Part shown: piece by piece, positions 46,277 through 55,519 of the stretch
How the letters are laid out: each line of letters starts with the position of its first letter
Position numbering within the stretch: position 1 is the stretch's first letter
Assembly (NCBI RefSeq): GCF_002192535.1
Contig: NZ_NAIA01000003.1
Span: forward strand, 926,768-990,767
Source of the DNA: Polynucleobacter hirudinilacicola
GTDB lineage: Bacteria; Pseudomonadota; Gammaproteobacteria; Burkholderiales; Burkholderiaceae
Length of the DNA stretch: 64,000 nt
Reading direction: 5' to 3'
The notes under the pieces: model-generated
Database searches by the model: none
Seen by the model: the letters and a program-made list of their open reading frames with translations, nothing else
What the model was told of the DNA's origin: nothing
Translations under genes and position numbers: made by a program

Positions 46277-49200
46277 TCAATATACCCTTTTTTCACGCCA
46301 AGACTTGTATTTAACGCGCCCAGTGGACGATGCATTACTTGAACTTAACTTGGCCAAATTATCCCGACCAGATGGTAGAGAGCTACCAGGCGCCAAATTA
46401 CTCATCCCGACGTAAATATTGCCCTTAGAGTCAACTACCGGCTGGGTTGCCAAGCCCTGCCCTATTACTGCGCCGCCGCTCCCCGCCTCACAACTATCGG
46501 TCATCTCAATTAAACGGCTTGTTCCATAAAGTGGGCATGAGGCTGCTTCAGGCTGGTAGGCTGAAAAATAGACGTACTTGTTATAAACGGCGGCTCGGCC
46601 CACAATTTTTTGATAATCGGCGGCAGCACTAACGGCTGTTTTTGCATAGACATCGGCATACCAAGAGTTATTCACGTCGCATTGCTGAGTATTGACATTA
46701 GTGAAAGTACTGACTGTTTGGCCGGTCTTGGTTAAATATGTTGCCGGGAAGTCGGTATCCATGACCCCGAAAATTCGATTATTAATGGTAGAAACCCGCC
46801 TTTGAAGCCGCGTTTGGTCGCCCGAGCCGAAGAAGTTAAAGAGGCGATTGACTGAACCTCCTCCAGTAGCAGTTCCCGAAACAATCGTCGAGCCCAATTG
46901 GTTATAGGCCAATCGATCGTTTGCCAATGTAGCCTGATCCAAGAAGGACTGGTACAGGGTAAATAGGCCAGCATTAGCATCAGAAAGGCTGGCTTTGCTG
47001 AGGTTGTATTTCCAGAGCTTGCCTTGCAAGTCCGTGAAGTAAGCAATCCCCCCGTAATAATTAGCCAATGAAGTTCCATCGCCAGTAATCACCGTTAAAT
47101 TTGCAGTAACACCATTTGGAATATTGGAAGCAGTATCACTAGTTACTGGAGTCACCGCCAACACATGACCTCCCGTTGAAGCCACGACACTCGCACCTGT
47201 CGCACCGCAAGATGCAGTGGTTAAGCTGGAATCAGGCTCAAGCTCCAACACATAGGCGTAAGAGCCGTAGGAACTGGCAGCAGTAGTACCGGTCGAAGAG
47301 GCTCCCCCAGCAAAGCCCCCACCAAAAACAGCTACCCAGCGTTGACTGGTTGAACCCTTGGTATAGGGAAGCAACATGATGACAGGGCGAGACCAAGCAC
47401 CGCCCAACTTGGAGTAATCAAAAGTGCTACAACTTGAGTTGTAGGCGAAGGTCGATTTTTTGCCGCTCGCGTCCCAATAATTAATCACTTTATTCGCAGT
47501 GTCATTGTTAACGGTAAACAAGTGCGCTGGAGCATCGGGGTTCGTTACATCTAAGGCGTAATAACTATTGCCACCCCAACCTAAGCCCCCCATCAAGACC
47601 GTTTTCCATTTAGCCTCGCCATAAAAATACACATCCTTGACGGTAATAGGTCCATCTACACTAAAAATACTATTACTGGTTCCCGATCCCGCATTCAGAC
47701 CTGTTGTACCGGTCATATTTCGCAACATCGGCGTTACAGAGGGCGGTACAAATGCCCAACGTTCATTCAGGTCAGTATCGAAGGCATGTAGCATGCCATC
47801 GTTTGCTCCTACATAGAGTTGCGTACGACGATTCACATTGCTATCAATAAAGGTACTGTAGTTATATTGGTATCTAAAGTAAGCCTCTGACTTGCCAAAG
47901 GTATTCACATCCGAACTCCAAGGCGCATTCGGAATACCAACCAGCACCATTTCAGAGTGATAGGTATCGCCTAGGACCGAGGTGCGGACTGCAGTCTGCG
48001 CTGAATTCTCTTCCCAGGAGGAATTAAAACCACGCACAAAGTTAATCAGATTCTGAGTGGTAGCGGTACTGCTGGTAGCTGGACAGTTGTAGAGCAAACT
48101 CTCTAGTTTGGCCGTATTACCCGTAGTGATGTTGTTGTAATTGCTATCTAAAGGCAGTGCGCTAGACATACATAAAGGGTCATAGCCCACAGTCCAAATC
48201 GATCTACCACCTGATGCATATGAACCTGTACCACTAGCTCTCGCAAACAATTTACTTTGGGCTGTCACGGGGGGATCTGCGCTAATCCCTCCATTAGCAT
48301 CGAGTTGATAACGTTTGATCTCTCCTATCCACTGCTTGTCTTTTTGATATTGAAAGAGCGCTTGATAAATAGTGCCATCACCAATGACTGGCGGCGCATA
48401 CGTTTGCCAAACATCCGATCTTGTACTGCTGCCAGCAGGCAAAGATGCTGTCTTGGTTGGTAGGGATGGCGCTACCGCTGAGCCACTAACACCCTTGAAT
48501 CCAAATCCATAAGCAATGGTTGGATAAAGCGGGTCATAACCTAAGGAATACACACCCGCTCCTACAGTTGTTAGCGCATTAATAACCTCTGTACGTGATG
48601 AACCTGCACCGTAGTAAATATAAAAAATAGCCGATTCATTACACAACAAATCACCGAACTGGAAAGTAAATGAAGCGCCCAAATTGGTATCTTGATTATT
48701 AACGCGCCCACCTATTCCCGTGAAATCCACGCGGGTTGATGTAGTCACTGGCAATGGTGCTGGTCTGCAATTAATAGTGGGATTTGGTGTAATGGAATAC
48801 CAAGATCCACCGTTATTACACGAGTCATAAATCTTCGGTGTATAAGCGCTAGCATAAGAAGCGGCGACCCCCGCCTGATCCGTCAGGACAGTAGTTAAAT
48901 TATTCAGGATGTCCCAGTCCATAATTCGTCGATAGCGCACATCCGTCAGCGTTCCACCCGAGATATTGGTAATGGTGACTAAGGCCTGAAATAGATTCGG
49001 GTTGGTGGTTCCGCTGGTGGGTCCATAAACGTGCGTGACTTCCAGCAAAGGTGCTTTGCTAGTATCAGCAGGATCGCTAATCCACACGGTAGACTTGATA
49101 CTGGTGGAATCAACCACGAAACTTTTCACGGTAATGTTTGCCGATACACCGCCAGCATCGACTGAAGCCGTTCCTGCAATCGCTTTTCCAGAAACAGGCA

Positions 49201-49591
49201 TAACAGCACTGGCACCCCAGCCCTCCCATTTTCTGCCAGGGGCTGTGCCGTCATACCAACCGGCGGGATAGTTGGTGCCGTTACCTGAAATCGGCCTTCC
49301 GCCACCCCACTTATAAGCCGTTCCCACCGATCCTACCGGAGAGGTATTGAGCGTATTGGCATTATTAGCAACTGTTCCCGAACCGCCAGGCGTATTTAAA
49401 TTGCCCGCAGGGTTAACACCCAAAGCAATCGTTTGGCTAGCAACAGTTGTATTGTTGTGAATGATTCCCCAGGAGGGAAAATTTTGCGCACTGGCCGCAG
49501 TCGAAAATACAATCAAGGCGGCCATTAGCCAAGCGCCTAATAGCAATAGCTTCTGACGACAGGATGAGCGGATTTTGTCTACATTTTTCAT
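46277..49591 (-). CDS. pilY1: PilY1-like pilus tip adhesin/biogenesis factor
   Basis: A 1104-residue exported protein. The ATG at 49591 gives a signal peptide (about residues 15-36, ending TAASAQ); longer upstream reading frame lies within pilX. The C-terminal about 550 residues are a PilY1-type beta-propeller with the opener RRTQLYVGANDGMLHAFD, repeated blades (GGLGWGGNSYYALDVTNPDA) and ITGDGTSLANYYGGIAYFTD. The N-terminal half is beta-rich with ISGGTLTDVRYRRIMDWDI, and I see no von Willebrand A-type MIDAS (DxSxS), which many PilY1 proteins have. It lies directly after the minor pilin genes, the standard place, and 55 bases before pilMN. Confidence 0.9.
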   Translation of the reverse strand: MKNVDKIRSSCRQKLLLLGAWLMAALIVFSTAASAQNFPSWGIIHNNTTVASQTIALGVNPAGNLNTPGGSGTVANNANTLNTSPVGSVGTAYKWGGGRPISGNGTNYPAGWYDGTAPGRKWEGWGASAVMPVSGKAIAGTASVDAGGVSANITVKSFVVDSTSIKSTVWISDPADTSKAPLLEVTHVYGPTSGTTNPNLFQALVTITNISGGTLTDVRYRRIMDWDILNNLTTVLTDQAGVAASYASAYTPKIYDSCNNGGSWYSITPNPTINCRPAPLPVTTSTRVDFTGIGGRVNNQDTNLGASFTFQFGDLLCNESAIFYIYYGAGSSRTEVINALTTVGAGVYSLGYDPLYPTIAYGFGFKGVSGSAVAPSLPTKTASLPAGSSTRSDVWQTYAPPVIGDGTIYQALFQYQKDKQWIGEIKRYQLDANGGISADPPVTAQSKLFARASGTGSYASGGRSIWTVGYDPLCMSSALPLDSNYNNITTGNTAKLESLLYNCPATSSTATTQNLINFVRGFNSSWEENSAQTAVRTSVLGDTYHSEMVLVGIPNAPWSSDVNTFGKSEAYFRYQYNYSTFIDSNVNRRTQLYVGANDGMLHAFDTDLNERWAFVPPSVTPMLRNMTGTTGLNAGSGTSNSIFSVDGPITVKDVYFYGEAKWKTVLMGGLGWGGNSYYALDVTNPDAPAHLFTVNNDTANKVINYWDASGKKSTFAYNSSCSTFDYSKLGGAWSRPVIMLLPYTKGSTSQRWVAVFGGGFAGGASSTGTTAASSYGSYAYVLELEPDSSLTTASCGATGASVVASTGGHVLAVTPVTSDTASNIPNGVTANLTVITGDGTSLANYYGGIAYFTDLQGKLWKYNLSKASLSDANAGLFTLYQSFLDQATLANDRLAYNQLGSTIVSGTATGGGSVNRLFNFFGSGDQTRLQRRVSTINNRIFGVMDTDFPATYLTKTGQTVSTFTNVNTQQCDVNNSWYADVYAKTAVSAAADYQKIVGRAAVYNKYVYFSAYQPEAASCPLYGTSRLIEMTDSCEAGSGGAVIGQGLATQPVVDSKGNIYVGMSNLAPGSSLPSGRDNLAKLSSSNASSTGRVKYKSWREKRVY

Positions 49592-49595
49592 GGTT

Positions 49596-50228
49596 TTATG
49601 GGGTGTAAGACACCACAACCTCCAAAATTGAGCGACTAGAATTTGACTGCCAAAAAGTTTTATTAATTTTGTTGCCAGTAAGGGGTACATTAAAGTTACC
49701 AATTGCGGTAATTCGAATGGTGTATGTGAAAGTGGAGAGTCCATATCCATTGGTGGTGCCGACCTCATTGCCAATACCCAGAGATGCGGTACTGGCCAAC
49801 TTTTCTACAATGCAGGATGAATAACTTGCTCTACCTGCTCGCTCTTTAAACTTCGCACTACGACTATCTGTTTGCCCCAAGGGTACGGTGTCGGCCAATA
49901 TTGTTTTACCGCTCAGGGGATTGCCTGCGCTAGCCAAGTCATAGGGTGCGCCCACGCCATTGACCCAAGACTTTCCAGAGCTCGTGTCTAACCACTCAAT
50001 CGCATTATCAAAACAGGTTTCACCGGCTTCAATCGAAACAGGCTTATTTGCCACCGCTGCCACTAAGTCAGCTTGGGTTGAAGCAATATAGGCAATACCT
50101 GCGCCCATCACCATCAGCACCAATAACAAGATCAGCGTCACCACTAAAGCAAGGCCCGATTGAGCGGAGTTTCGCGCGCTCAATTTATCCTGAACGATAC
50201 GAGGACGTCTAGGGAACCAGTGAGACAT
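49596..50228 (-). CDS. pilX: Minor pilin PilX
   Basis: A 210-residue minor pilin. The ATG at 50228 lies inside the pilW end (20-base overlap). About 20 polar residues precede a pilin-type helix after SAQSG (LALVVTLILLLVLMVMGAGI). As in other PilX proteins, the Glu5 of standard pilins is absent, and a Cys in ETCFDNAIEWL begins the globular part. It is fourth in the fimT-pilV-pilW-pilX-pilY1 minor pilin cassette that primes pilus assembly. Confidence 0.85.
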   Translation of the reverse strand: MSHWFPRRPRIVQDKLSARNSAQSGLALVVTLILLLVLMVMGAGIAYIASTQADLVAAVANKPVSIEAGETCFDNAIEWLDTSSGKSWVNGVGAPYDLASAGNPLSGKTILADTVPLGQTDSRSAKFKERAGRASYSSCIVEKLASTASLGIGNEVGTTNGYGLSTFTYTIRITAIGNFNVPLTGNKINKTFWQSNSSRSILEVVVSYTP

Positions 50229-50898
50229 TCTTGGCCCTCGTAATGACATTAAAGGTTTTGCTGACCACTCTAGATGAGCCATCAATTTTTTGTGGCGATT
50301 GAATCGTCAATATCGCCTTCACTGTTTGTGGCTGGCCTGAAAAAGTGCCAGATGATTTGAGATTGGCAGCCTGAACAGAAAAGGTTGTTACCCAATCTAA
50401 GATCGGCTCGCCACTAGTCTGGCCATAAATGGGGGTGGAGTTTGCCAGTGTGCATAAGGTGCTCGGGTTATTGCATTTACGCCATTCCCGCATCAATCGT
50501 TGGCGTTGATTTCCAGAGGCCGGAGTATAACTATTCAGGTAATAGCGGATTAAGGCTCGATATAGCACGCCCTGATCATCGTAATCGTCATAAACCACAA
50601 TTAAGTCATTCCCATTGCTAATAGAGATGGCCTGATTGGCGGGCATGGGATTCACATCGTTGTAGTCTAAATAACCCGCCATCCGAATGTCCGCCTTCAA
50701 TAAATCAATCGCCCTTAATGCATTCCGGCTAACTTCAGTTTGAGCGCTTAATAATTGATGTTGTTGTGCGAAGAAAGAATATCCAGCATACGTTCCGGCG
50801 ATCACGATAGCAGATACAGCCAGGGCCACCAAGAGTTCCACCAAAGTGTAACCTCGTTCAGATGTAGGCATGAGTCGAGCACTTGAATGAAGCATCAT
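50209..50898 (-). CDS. pilW: Minor pilin PilW
   Basis: A 229-residue prepilin. The class III signal ends ERG, then YTLVELLVALAVSAIVIAG with Glu5 and Tyr at +1, where PilD would cleave and N-methylate. The globular part is PilW-like (SRNALRAIDLLKADIRMAGY). The start overlaps the pilV stop by 4 bases (ATGATG over TGA). It is a minor pilin of the priming complex, together with PilV, PilX, FimT and PilY1. Confidence 0.88.
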   Translation of the reverse strand: MMLHSSARLMPTSERGYTLVELLVALAVSAIVIAGTYAGYSFFAQQHQLLSAQTEVSRNALRAIDLLKADIRMAGYLDYNDVNPMPANQAISISNGNDLIVVYDDYDDQGVLYRALIRYYLNSYTPASGNQRQRLMREWRKCNNPSTLCTLANSTPIYGQTSGEPILDWVTTFSVQAANLKSSGTFSGQPQTVKAILTIQSPQKIDGSSRVVSKTFNVITRAKNVSLVP

Positions 50899-51371
50899 CG
50901 CTTTCTCAACTTTCGCGTGAAATAGGCACTAACACTGCCACCACCCGTTACAAGACTCACATTGACAATTAAGCCTGTACCATCATTTGTGACGTCAACT
51001 TGCCGAATTTCTTGACCCGATGCAGCATTAAATGCGCCGATATTGGCATTGAGGTCATCACACCATTCCCGCCGATCATCTCCTGTGTTGTAGCTAGAAC
51101 AATTATTCAGCGAGCCTGAATATTGACTGGCATTGACAAAGGGATTTAATGGGTCAGTACTTGGGCGCATTGCCTGAGCACTGATGGTCTCCACAATACG
51201 ATCGGCCATTAAATTGATATACATTCTTTTTTCAGAATCGGCGATCACTTGCTGCGAAGCGCCAAAGAAAAAATAGAGGCCACTAAATCCAATCGTAAAA
51301 ATGGCCATAGCTACCAAAGCTTCGACTAAGGTAAAGCCCTGGCTAGGATGTCTAATGACCCGAGCGCCCAT
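50895..51371 (-). CDS. pilV: Minor pilin PilV
   Basis: A 158-residue prepilin. The start is the ATG at 51371, which overlaps the fimT stop (TAATG) and has GGAG with AGGA upstream. The signal ends SQG, followed by FTLVEALVAMAIFTIGFSG, a canonical type IV prepilin helix with Glu5. The globular part contains paired Cys (NNCSSYN, EWCDDL). It is coupled to both neighbours by overlaps. Confidence 0.88.
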   Translation of the reverse strand: MGARVIRHPSQGFTLVEALVAMAIFTIGFSGLYFFFGASQQVIADSEKRMYINLMADRIVETISAQAMRPSTDPLNPFVNASQYSGSLNNCSSYNTGDDRREWCDDLNANIGAFNAASGQEIRQVDVTNDGTGLIVNVSLVTGGGSVSAYFTRKLRKR

Positions 51372-51928
51372 TAATCCTGCTCCACCCAAGCGTTACCATT
51401 TTCTTTCCAACGATACTTCTGTACGAAACCAGTGGTTTGATTCACCAGCACCCGATACCCGCCAACTTTAGTCTTATCGCCACCACGATTCAGCTCAATA
51501 TCAATTGCACCGCCTCCTTCTATTGATGCTAAGCCATTCGAGGTAAATACTCCGCGTCCAGCACTACAAAGAGTGCTCACCATAGTAGAGTCGCCTGACA
51601 ACACATTAAAGTTCACATTTGTGGAGCTGGGGTCTTCTAATAAGTTACTCGAAAAACTGCTGGAAACGCTTGATGCCACAGATTGAGGATTAGATGAAAT
51701 TTGATAAGTCAGGTTGGTGGGAGAACTACAAATCAATACACCTGTGCCATTGATGGTGCGTACGCGAGTCTTAATAAAATCAATGGTTGAAAGCAAAGCA
51801 AAATAATCGGATTCCAAACTACGCTTGGCCCGCCAATCCATGATGCTCGGGGTAATAAAGGAGCTCGCAATCAGCAAAATACCGACTACGACAATCACTT
51901 CAAGAAAGCTGACCCCTTTTTGCTTCAT
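51371..51928 (-). CDS. fimT: FimT/GspH-type pseudopilin
   Basis: A 185-residue prepilin. The leader is only MKQKG, then VSFLEVIVVVGILLIASS, with Glu5 kept but Val at +1 instead of the common Phe. The globular GspH/FimT domain has RAKRSLESDYFALLSTIDF and a Cys pair. FimT proteins are minor pilins, and some bind DNA during natural transformation. It overlaps pilT upstream by 4 bases and pilV downstream by 1 base. Confidence 0.82.
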   Translation of the reverse strand: MKQKGVSFLEVIVVVGILLIASSFITPSIMDWRAKRSLESDYFALLSTIDFIKTRVRTINGTGVLICSSPTNLTYQISSNPQSVASSVSSSFSSNLLEDPSSTNVNFNVLSGDSTMVSTLCSAGRGVFTSNGLASIEGGGAIDIELNRGGDKTKVGGYRVLVNQTTGFVQKYRWKENGNAWVEQD

Positions 51929-52926
51929 GTCGCGTCAATTTGCCCCGCTTGCACTAATTGCTGTATTGAGGCATCCATCGTCATCATGCCCTCACCTCGC
52001 GCCGTTTGCATCACACTCTGAATTTGAAATACTTTGTTTTCTCGAATGAGGTTACGTACCGCAGGGTTACAGGTCATCACTTCAAAGGCGCCAACTCGAC
52101 CAGGGGCATCTTTCTTCTTAAATAATCGCTGGGTCATGACTAAGCGCAAAGACTGAGAAAGTTGTGCGCGTACTTGATCTTGCTGTTGTGGGGGAAAGAC
52201 GTCGATGATGCGATTAATCGTATTCGGTGCACCACTGGTATGCAGAGTACCAAATACCAGGTGGCCTGTTTCAGCAGCCGTCAAAGCCAACTGAATCGTT
52301 TCTAAATCGCGTAACTCGCCCACAAGAATCACATCCGGGTCTTCACGCAATGAGGCGCGCAATGCCGATGAGAAAGAAACCGTATCGCGCTTTACCTCTC
52401 GTTGTGAAACAACGCTCTTTTGGTTCTGGTGAATAAATTCAATTGGATCCTCAATCGTGATGATATGTTCGTGACGCGTCCGATTAATACGATCAATCAT
52501 GGCAGCTAAGGTGGTCGATTTTCCCGAGCCTGTTGGACCCGTAACCAATATCAAGCCATTTTCCAGCTCGATGACATCACGAGCAACCGGCGGTAATCCC
52601 AATACATCAAATGCCGGAATTTGCGTCTCAATCTTTCTCATGACTGCTGCTAAACCACGCGAGGTTCTAAATAAATTCACCCTAAAACGAATATCTGCTG
52701 CCTCTACTGCCAGATCAGCATCAAATTGTTCATTAAAGACCGCCTGCTGTTCTTTGGTGAGTTGTTGGGCAATGAATTCTTCCATCTCCGCCTGAGTCAG
52801 GATATCGTCGGGAAAAGTTTGGATGACGCCATCTACCCGAATAGACACAGGTTCATTGGCATGAAAATGCAAATCCGATAATTTATGCGAACCAACATAG
52901 CGCAACGCCTTATCCATCAAGCTCAT
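51925..52926 (-). CDS. pilT: Type IV pilus retraction ATPase PilT
   Basis: A 333-residue hexameric retraction motor. The N-terminal PAS-like domain includes SDLHFHANEPVSIRVDG. The Walker A is GPTGSGKSTTLAAMID, the Asp box is IITIEDPIEFIH, the Walker B is VILVGELRDLE, and the His box is FGTLHTSGA. The C-terminal AVRNLIRE matches the AIRNLIRE motif needed for retraction. Presence of PilT indicates a retractile pilus able to support twitching or DNA uptake. It lies between pilD and fimT. Confidence 0.95.
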   Translation of the reverse strand: MSLMDKALRYVGSHKLSDLHFHANEPVSIRVDGVIQTFPDDILTQAEMEEFIAQQLTKEQQAVFNEQFDADLAVEAADIRFRVNLFRTSRGLAAVMRKIETQIPAFDVLGLPPVARDVIELENGLILVTGPTGSGKSTTLAAMIDRINRTRHEHIITIEDPIEFIHQNQKSVVSQREVKRDTVSFSSALRASLREDPDVILVGELRDLETIQLALTAAETGHLVFGTLHTSGAPNTINRIIDVFPPQQQDQVRAQLSQSLRLVMTQRLFKKKDAPGRVGAFEVMTCNPAVRNLIRENKVFQIQSVMQTARGEGMMTMDASIQQLVQAGQIDAT

Positions 52927-52940
52927 AGTGATTTCACCTT

Positions 52941-53792
52941 TTAAATAATGATGTATTGAATTAAATTAGGGGCCAGCAGAAAAATCACGCCTGCCAAAAT
53001 TAAAAAAGGGCCAAAGGGCAACATGCGCTCGGGGTTCCACCGTTCTCGGTTCAGCAGCATTTGCAAACCTACTCCCATTAAAGCCAAAACCGTTGCTAAA
53101 CCCAGAATGGGCATGATGGTAATCGCACCAAGCCAAGCACCCAGTGCGCCTAATAGTTTGAAATCGCCGCCGCCAAAGCCATCACGACCCCGCCAAAGCC
53201 AATATAGAAAATTAATCAGCCAAGGTAATAAGTAGCCCACTGCAGCACCCAGAATGGCATCTACTGGCGCTAGTGGTAATAAATCAAAAGCACTACCTAA
53301 AAGACCGAGCCATAAAACGCTATAGGTAAAACAATCGGGCAGATAGTAAGTTTCTAAATCAATGTAGAAAAGGATGATGAGCAAGGCAAATAAAACGGAA
53401 TACAACACTGTTTGAAAACTGAAGCCAAACTGAACATAACTCCACGCAAAAGCGAGACCAGTGAATAGCTCCACCATCAAGTAGCGCGGTGAAATATTGT
53501 GACCGCAAGCGCGACATTTACCCTTTAAGCGCAACCAAGAAAACAGCGGAATATTGTCCCGCCAAGAAATCGTTTGACCGCAACAAGGTGTTGTTGAAGG
53601 AGGATGAAAAAGACACCTCCAGGGGGAAGCCTCGCTCTCACCTTGCGCAGTCGATTCAGAAACACCAAAAAGCGCCTTAGGCATGCGCCAAATCACCACA
53701 TTCAAAAAGCTACCTACTATCAGGCCTAGCAATAGGAAATAGAATGCGCCGACCGCTGATGTTTTAAAGAAAAGATTGAAGTGTTCAGCCAT
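52941..53792 (-). CDS. pilD: Prepilin peptidase/N-methyltransferase PilD
   Basis: A 283-residue polytopic aspartyl protease that cleaves and N-methylates prepilins. The cytoplasmic zinc loop has the two Cys pairs (PCCGQTISW and CRACGHN). The catalytic Asp residues are in FYIDLETYYLPD and GGGDFKLLG. At least six hydrophobic helices are visible. All pilins encoded in this locus have the matching Gly-cleavage site. It lies between the pilE-like gene and pilT. Confidence 0.94.
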   Translation of the reverse strand: MAEHFNLFFKTSAVGAFYFLLLGLIVGSFLNVVIWRMPKALFGVSESTAQGESEASPWRCLFHPPSTTPCCGQTISWRDNIPLFSWLRLKGKCRACGHNISPRYLMVELFTGLAFAWSYVQFGFSFQTVLYSVLFALLIILFYIDLETYYLPDCFTYSVLWLGLLGSAFDLLPLAPVDAILGAAVGYLLPWLINFLYWLWRGRDGFGGGDFKLLGALGAWLGAITIMPILGLATVLALMGVGLQMLLNRERWNPERMLPFGPFLILAGVIFLLAPNLIQYIII

Positions 53793-53804
53793 AAAGATGA
53801 ATAG

Positions 53805-54269
53805 CTAAAATCCTGTTTTAACATTTTGTTGGTTAATCGAATACGTCAAACTAGAATCACTTCTCGATTGCGCATAAGCCACATAGTCATTGGAATTCAC
53901 ACCAGTGCAACTTCCTGACGAACCCACCGTGCCTGGTGAAATGTAAAAAAAGAAATCATTACTTGCCCCCACCACAATCGGACCAGAGGCTGGTGTTGTA
54001 GAACCTAGTAAGTATTGATTGACACTAGTAGATTGATCACCAGAACCGGGCGTAATGTAATAACAATAGTTTTCTGCAAAATAATTTTTCTGCATTAAGA
54101 AGATTGTCTTGAGAGTATTTTGCGCTTCCGCATTTTTGGCAACACGAATGTTATTGGTGTAAATGGGTGTGCCAATCGCAGCCAGAATCGCAATGATAGC
54201 GATCGTGACTAATAACTCCATCAAGGTAATGCCTAACTGCCCTCTTCTCTTTACCGAACTGATTTGCAC
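53805..54269 (-). CDS. Type IV pilin (PilE-like minor or second pilin)
   Basis: A 154-residue prepilin. The leader MQISSVKRRGQLG is followed by ITLMELLVTIAIIAILAAIG with Glu5 and Ile at +1. The globular domain (KNAEAQNTLKTIFLMQKNYF) resembles PilE minor pilins of betaproteobacteria, with Cys residues in NYCYY and GSCTG that could form the terminal disulfide. It is separated from the next pilin gene upstream by a strong terminator, so it is probably expressed at a lower level or from its own promoter. Confidence 0.85.
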   Translation of the reverse strand: MQISSVKRRGQLGITLMELLVTIAIIAILAAIGTPIYTNNIRVAKNAEAQNTLKTIFLMQKNYFAENYCYYITPGSGDQSTSVNQYLLGSTTPASGPIVVGASNDFFFYISPGTVGSSGSCTGVNSNDYVAYAQSRSDSSLTYSINQQNVKTGF

Positions 54270-54281
54270 CGCTACGCTCCT

Positions 54282-54308
54282 AAAAAAATGACCCGTAATA
54301 ACGGGTCA
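54282..54308 (-). terminator. Strong intrinsic terminator after pilA
   Basis: On the minus strand TGACCCGT, a 4-base loop and ACGGGTCA form a perfect 8-bp stem followed by seven T. It lies 43 bases after the pilA stop and should uncouple the major pilin transcript from the downstream pilus genes. Confidence 0.88.
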
Positions 54309-54351
54309 CTTATCAAACTTAAAGCAAACTCAGAGTCGCTTTAGTGAAAAA

Positions 54352-54861
54352 TTACTGTACGCTGATGCACTCCGCTGCGGCTGGATATGAAGCAGTAGCG
54401 TTGGTGGCTGGATCAATAATCTTCGCCTGAATGGAAACACCAGATGGGCATGATGCAGTTGCTGCTCCGCTGATGCCAATCTCACCATTGTTTGCTGGGG
54501 GGATAGTGCCGTTCACAGCAGTAGTAGAAGTGCTGTCGTACGGGTTCTTCATCGTTGCCAAACCATAAGCCGTGAAATACGTAGCGGCTGCAGTCGCGGT
54601 TAAACCACCAGGACAAGTAATCGTTGCGCCGCCTGCCTTCGGGTCAGCCAAAGTTGGGGTCAAGCCAGCAGAACACTTAGTTACTTCACCAGCAATAAAA
54701 GTTTTCATACCATCAAAGTTTTGCTTGGTAGCACTGACCTTCGCAGATGCTTGGTAGCCGTTGTACATTGGCACACCAATTGCAGTCAAAATACCAATGA
54801 TGGCAATCACCACCAATAGTTCTACTAGCGTAAAACCTTTTTGTTTAGTTTGAATATTCAC
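54352..54861 (-). CDS. pilA: Type IV major pilin PilA
   Basis: A 169-residue prepilin with a short leader MNIQTKQKG and the consensus helix FTLVELLVVIAIIGILTAIG. It has a GTG start with a near-perfect GGAGG six bases upstream, a strong translation signal. The globular part is Ala/Thr/Gly-rich with four Cys (KCSAG, CPGG, CPSG, ECISVQ), allowing two disulfides. The strong ribosome site, own terminator and separate leader region suggest it is the abundant subunit. That it is major rather than minor is inferred from these signals. Confidence 0.88.
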   Translation of the reverse strand: MNIQTKQKGFTLVELLVVIAIIGILTAIGVPMYNGYQASAKVSATKQNFDGMKTFIAGEVTKCSAGLTPTLADPKAGGATITCPGGLTATAAATYFTAYGLATMKNPYDSTSTTAVNGTIPPANNGEIGISGAATASCPSGVSIQAKIIDPATNATASYPAAAECISVQ

Positions 54862-54934
54862 GTAAAGCCTCCATGGGTGTTTGGTAACAAGTTAGCATTT
54901 TTAGTATTTATAAATCAACAATTCCAAATGAGTA

Positions 54935-54950
54935 TGGTACTTATATACCA
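54935..54950. promoter_or_regulatory. Inverted repeat upstream of pilA
   Basis: TGGTA and TACCA flank six bases in the AT-rich region about 75 bases before the pilA start. It could be a regulator site near the promoter. I could not place a convincing sigma-70 or sigma-54 promoter there. Confidence 0.25.
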
Positions 54951-55018
54951 ATTTCATCATAAGTTGCTGATTTAACAACGCTCTCAACTGATTTTATACA
55001 TGTTTAGAACGGAATCTA

Positions 55019-55519
55019 CTATTTCTTCAATTCCTTTTGCAAAAGTTCAATATTTCCTTGATGCAAACTTTGTTTCTTTTGTAAGGCAGCAAGTTCTTTT
55101 GCTTTGTTCGCTGATTTATTAGATGGGCTATTCAGGTTAGCAATCTTTGCATTGATCGCATCGAGCCGATCTTGCTCAAGAACCAACTCTTCCTGAATAA
55201 TGCGCTTGCGCTCTCCTTGGGCATTCTCATAATTCGACTTGTTTTTAGCCTCTTTACTATTAGCGGCATCAGATGATTTAGCGGAGGCTGCAGACGAAGC
55301 ATCCATTCTTGCCCGCTTCTCTACAGGCGGCAACACCATTTTTTTACAATTCTTATCTTTTTGAATATTGGATAGCGTAATGACGCCTGGAGTATCGTCG
55401 CAACGATAAATATCGGCATGAACAGTTGTCACCGTTAGAATCGATAATGTCGCTAAGCCCAGTCCGACAAGCCTTAGAATCCTTGGTGTGGCTATATTTA
55501 TGGCTTTACTTCTTTTCAT
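55019..55519 (-). CDS. DUF4124-domain exported coiled-coil protein
   Basis: A 166-residue exported protein. The signal peptide covers about residues 1-35 (ending TTVHA), and a short DUF4124-like domain reads DIYRCDDTPGVITLSNIQ with a partner Cys in DKNCKK. A long charged helix follows (about 95-166, NAQGERKRIIQEELVLEQDR) with a high coiled-coil tendency. DUF4124 proteins are periplasmic and poorly understood. Its start overlaps the end of the PilZ gene upstream by 14 bases, which suggests cotranscription. Confidence 0.75.
   Translation of the reverse strand: MKRSKAINIATPRILRLVGLGLATLSILTVTTVHADIYRCDDTPGVITLSNIQKDKNCKKMVLPPVEKRARMDASSAASAKSSDAANSKEAKNKSNYENAQGERKRIIQEELVLEQDRLDAINAKIANLNSPSNKSANKAKELAALQKKQSLHQGNIELLQKELKK

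Noticed and set aside
46277..49774. Upstream extension of the PilY1 frame by 61 codons
   Set aside because: It runs through the pilX gene in another frame. The ATG at 49591 lies 5 bases after the pilX stop and gives a proper signal peptide.
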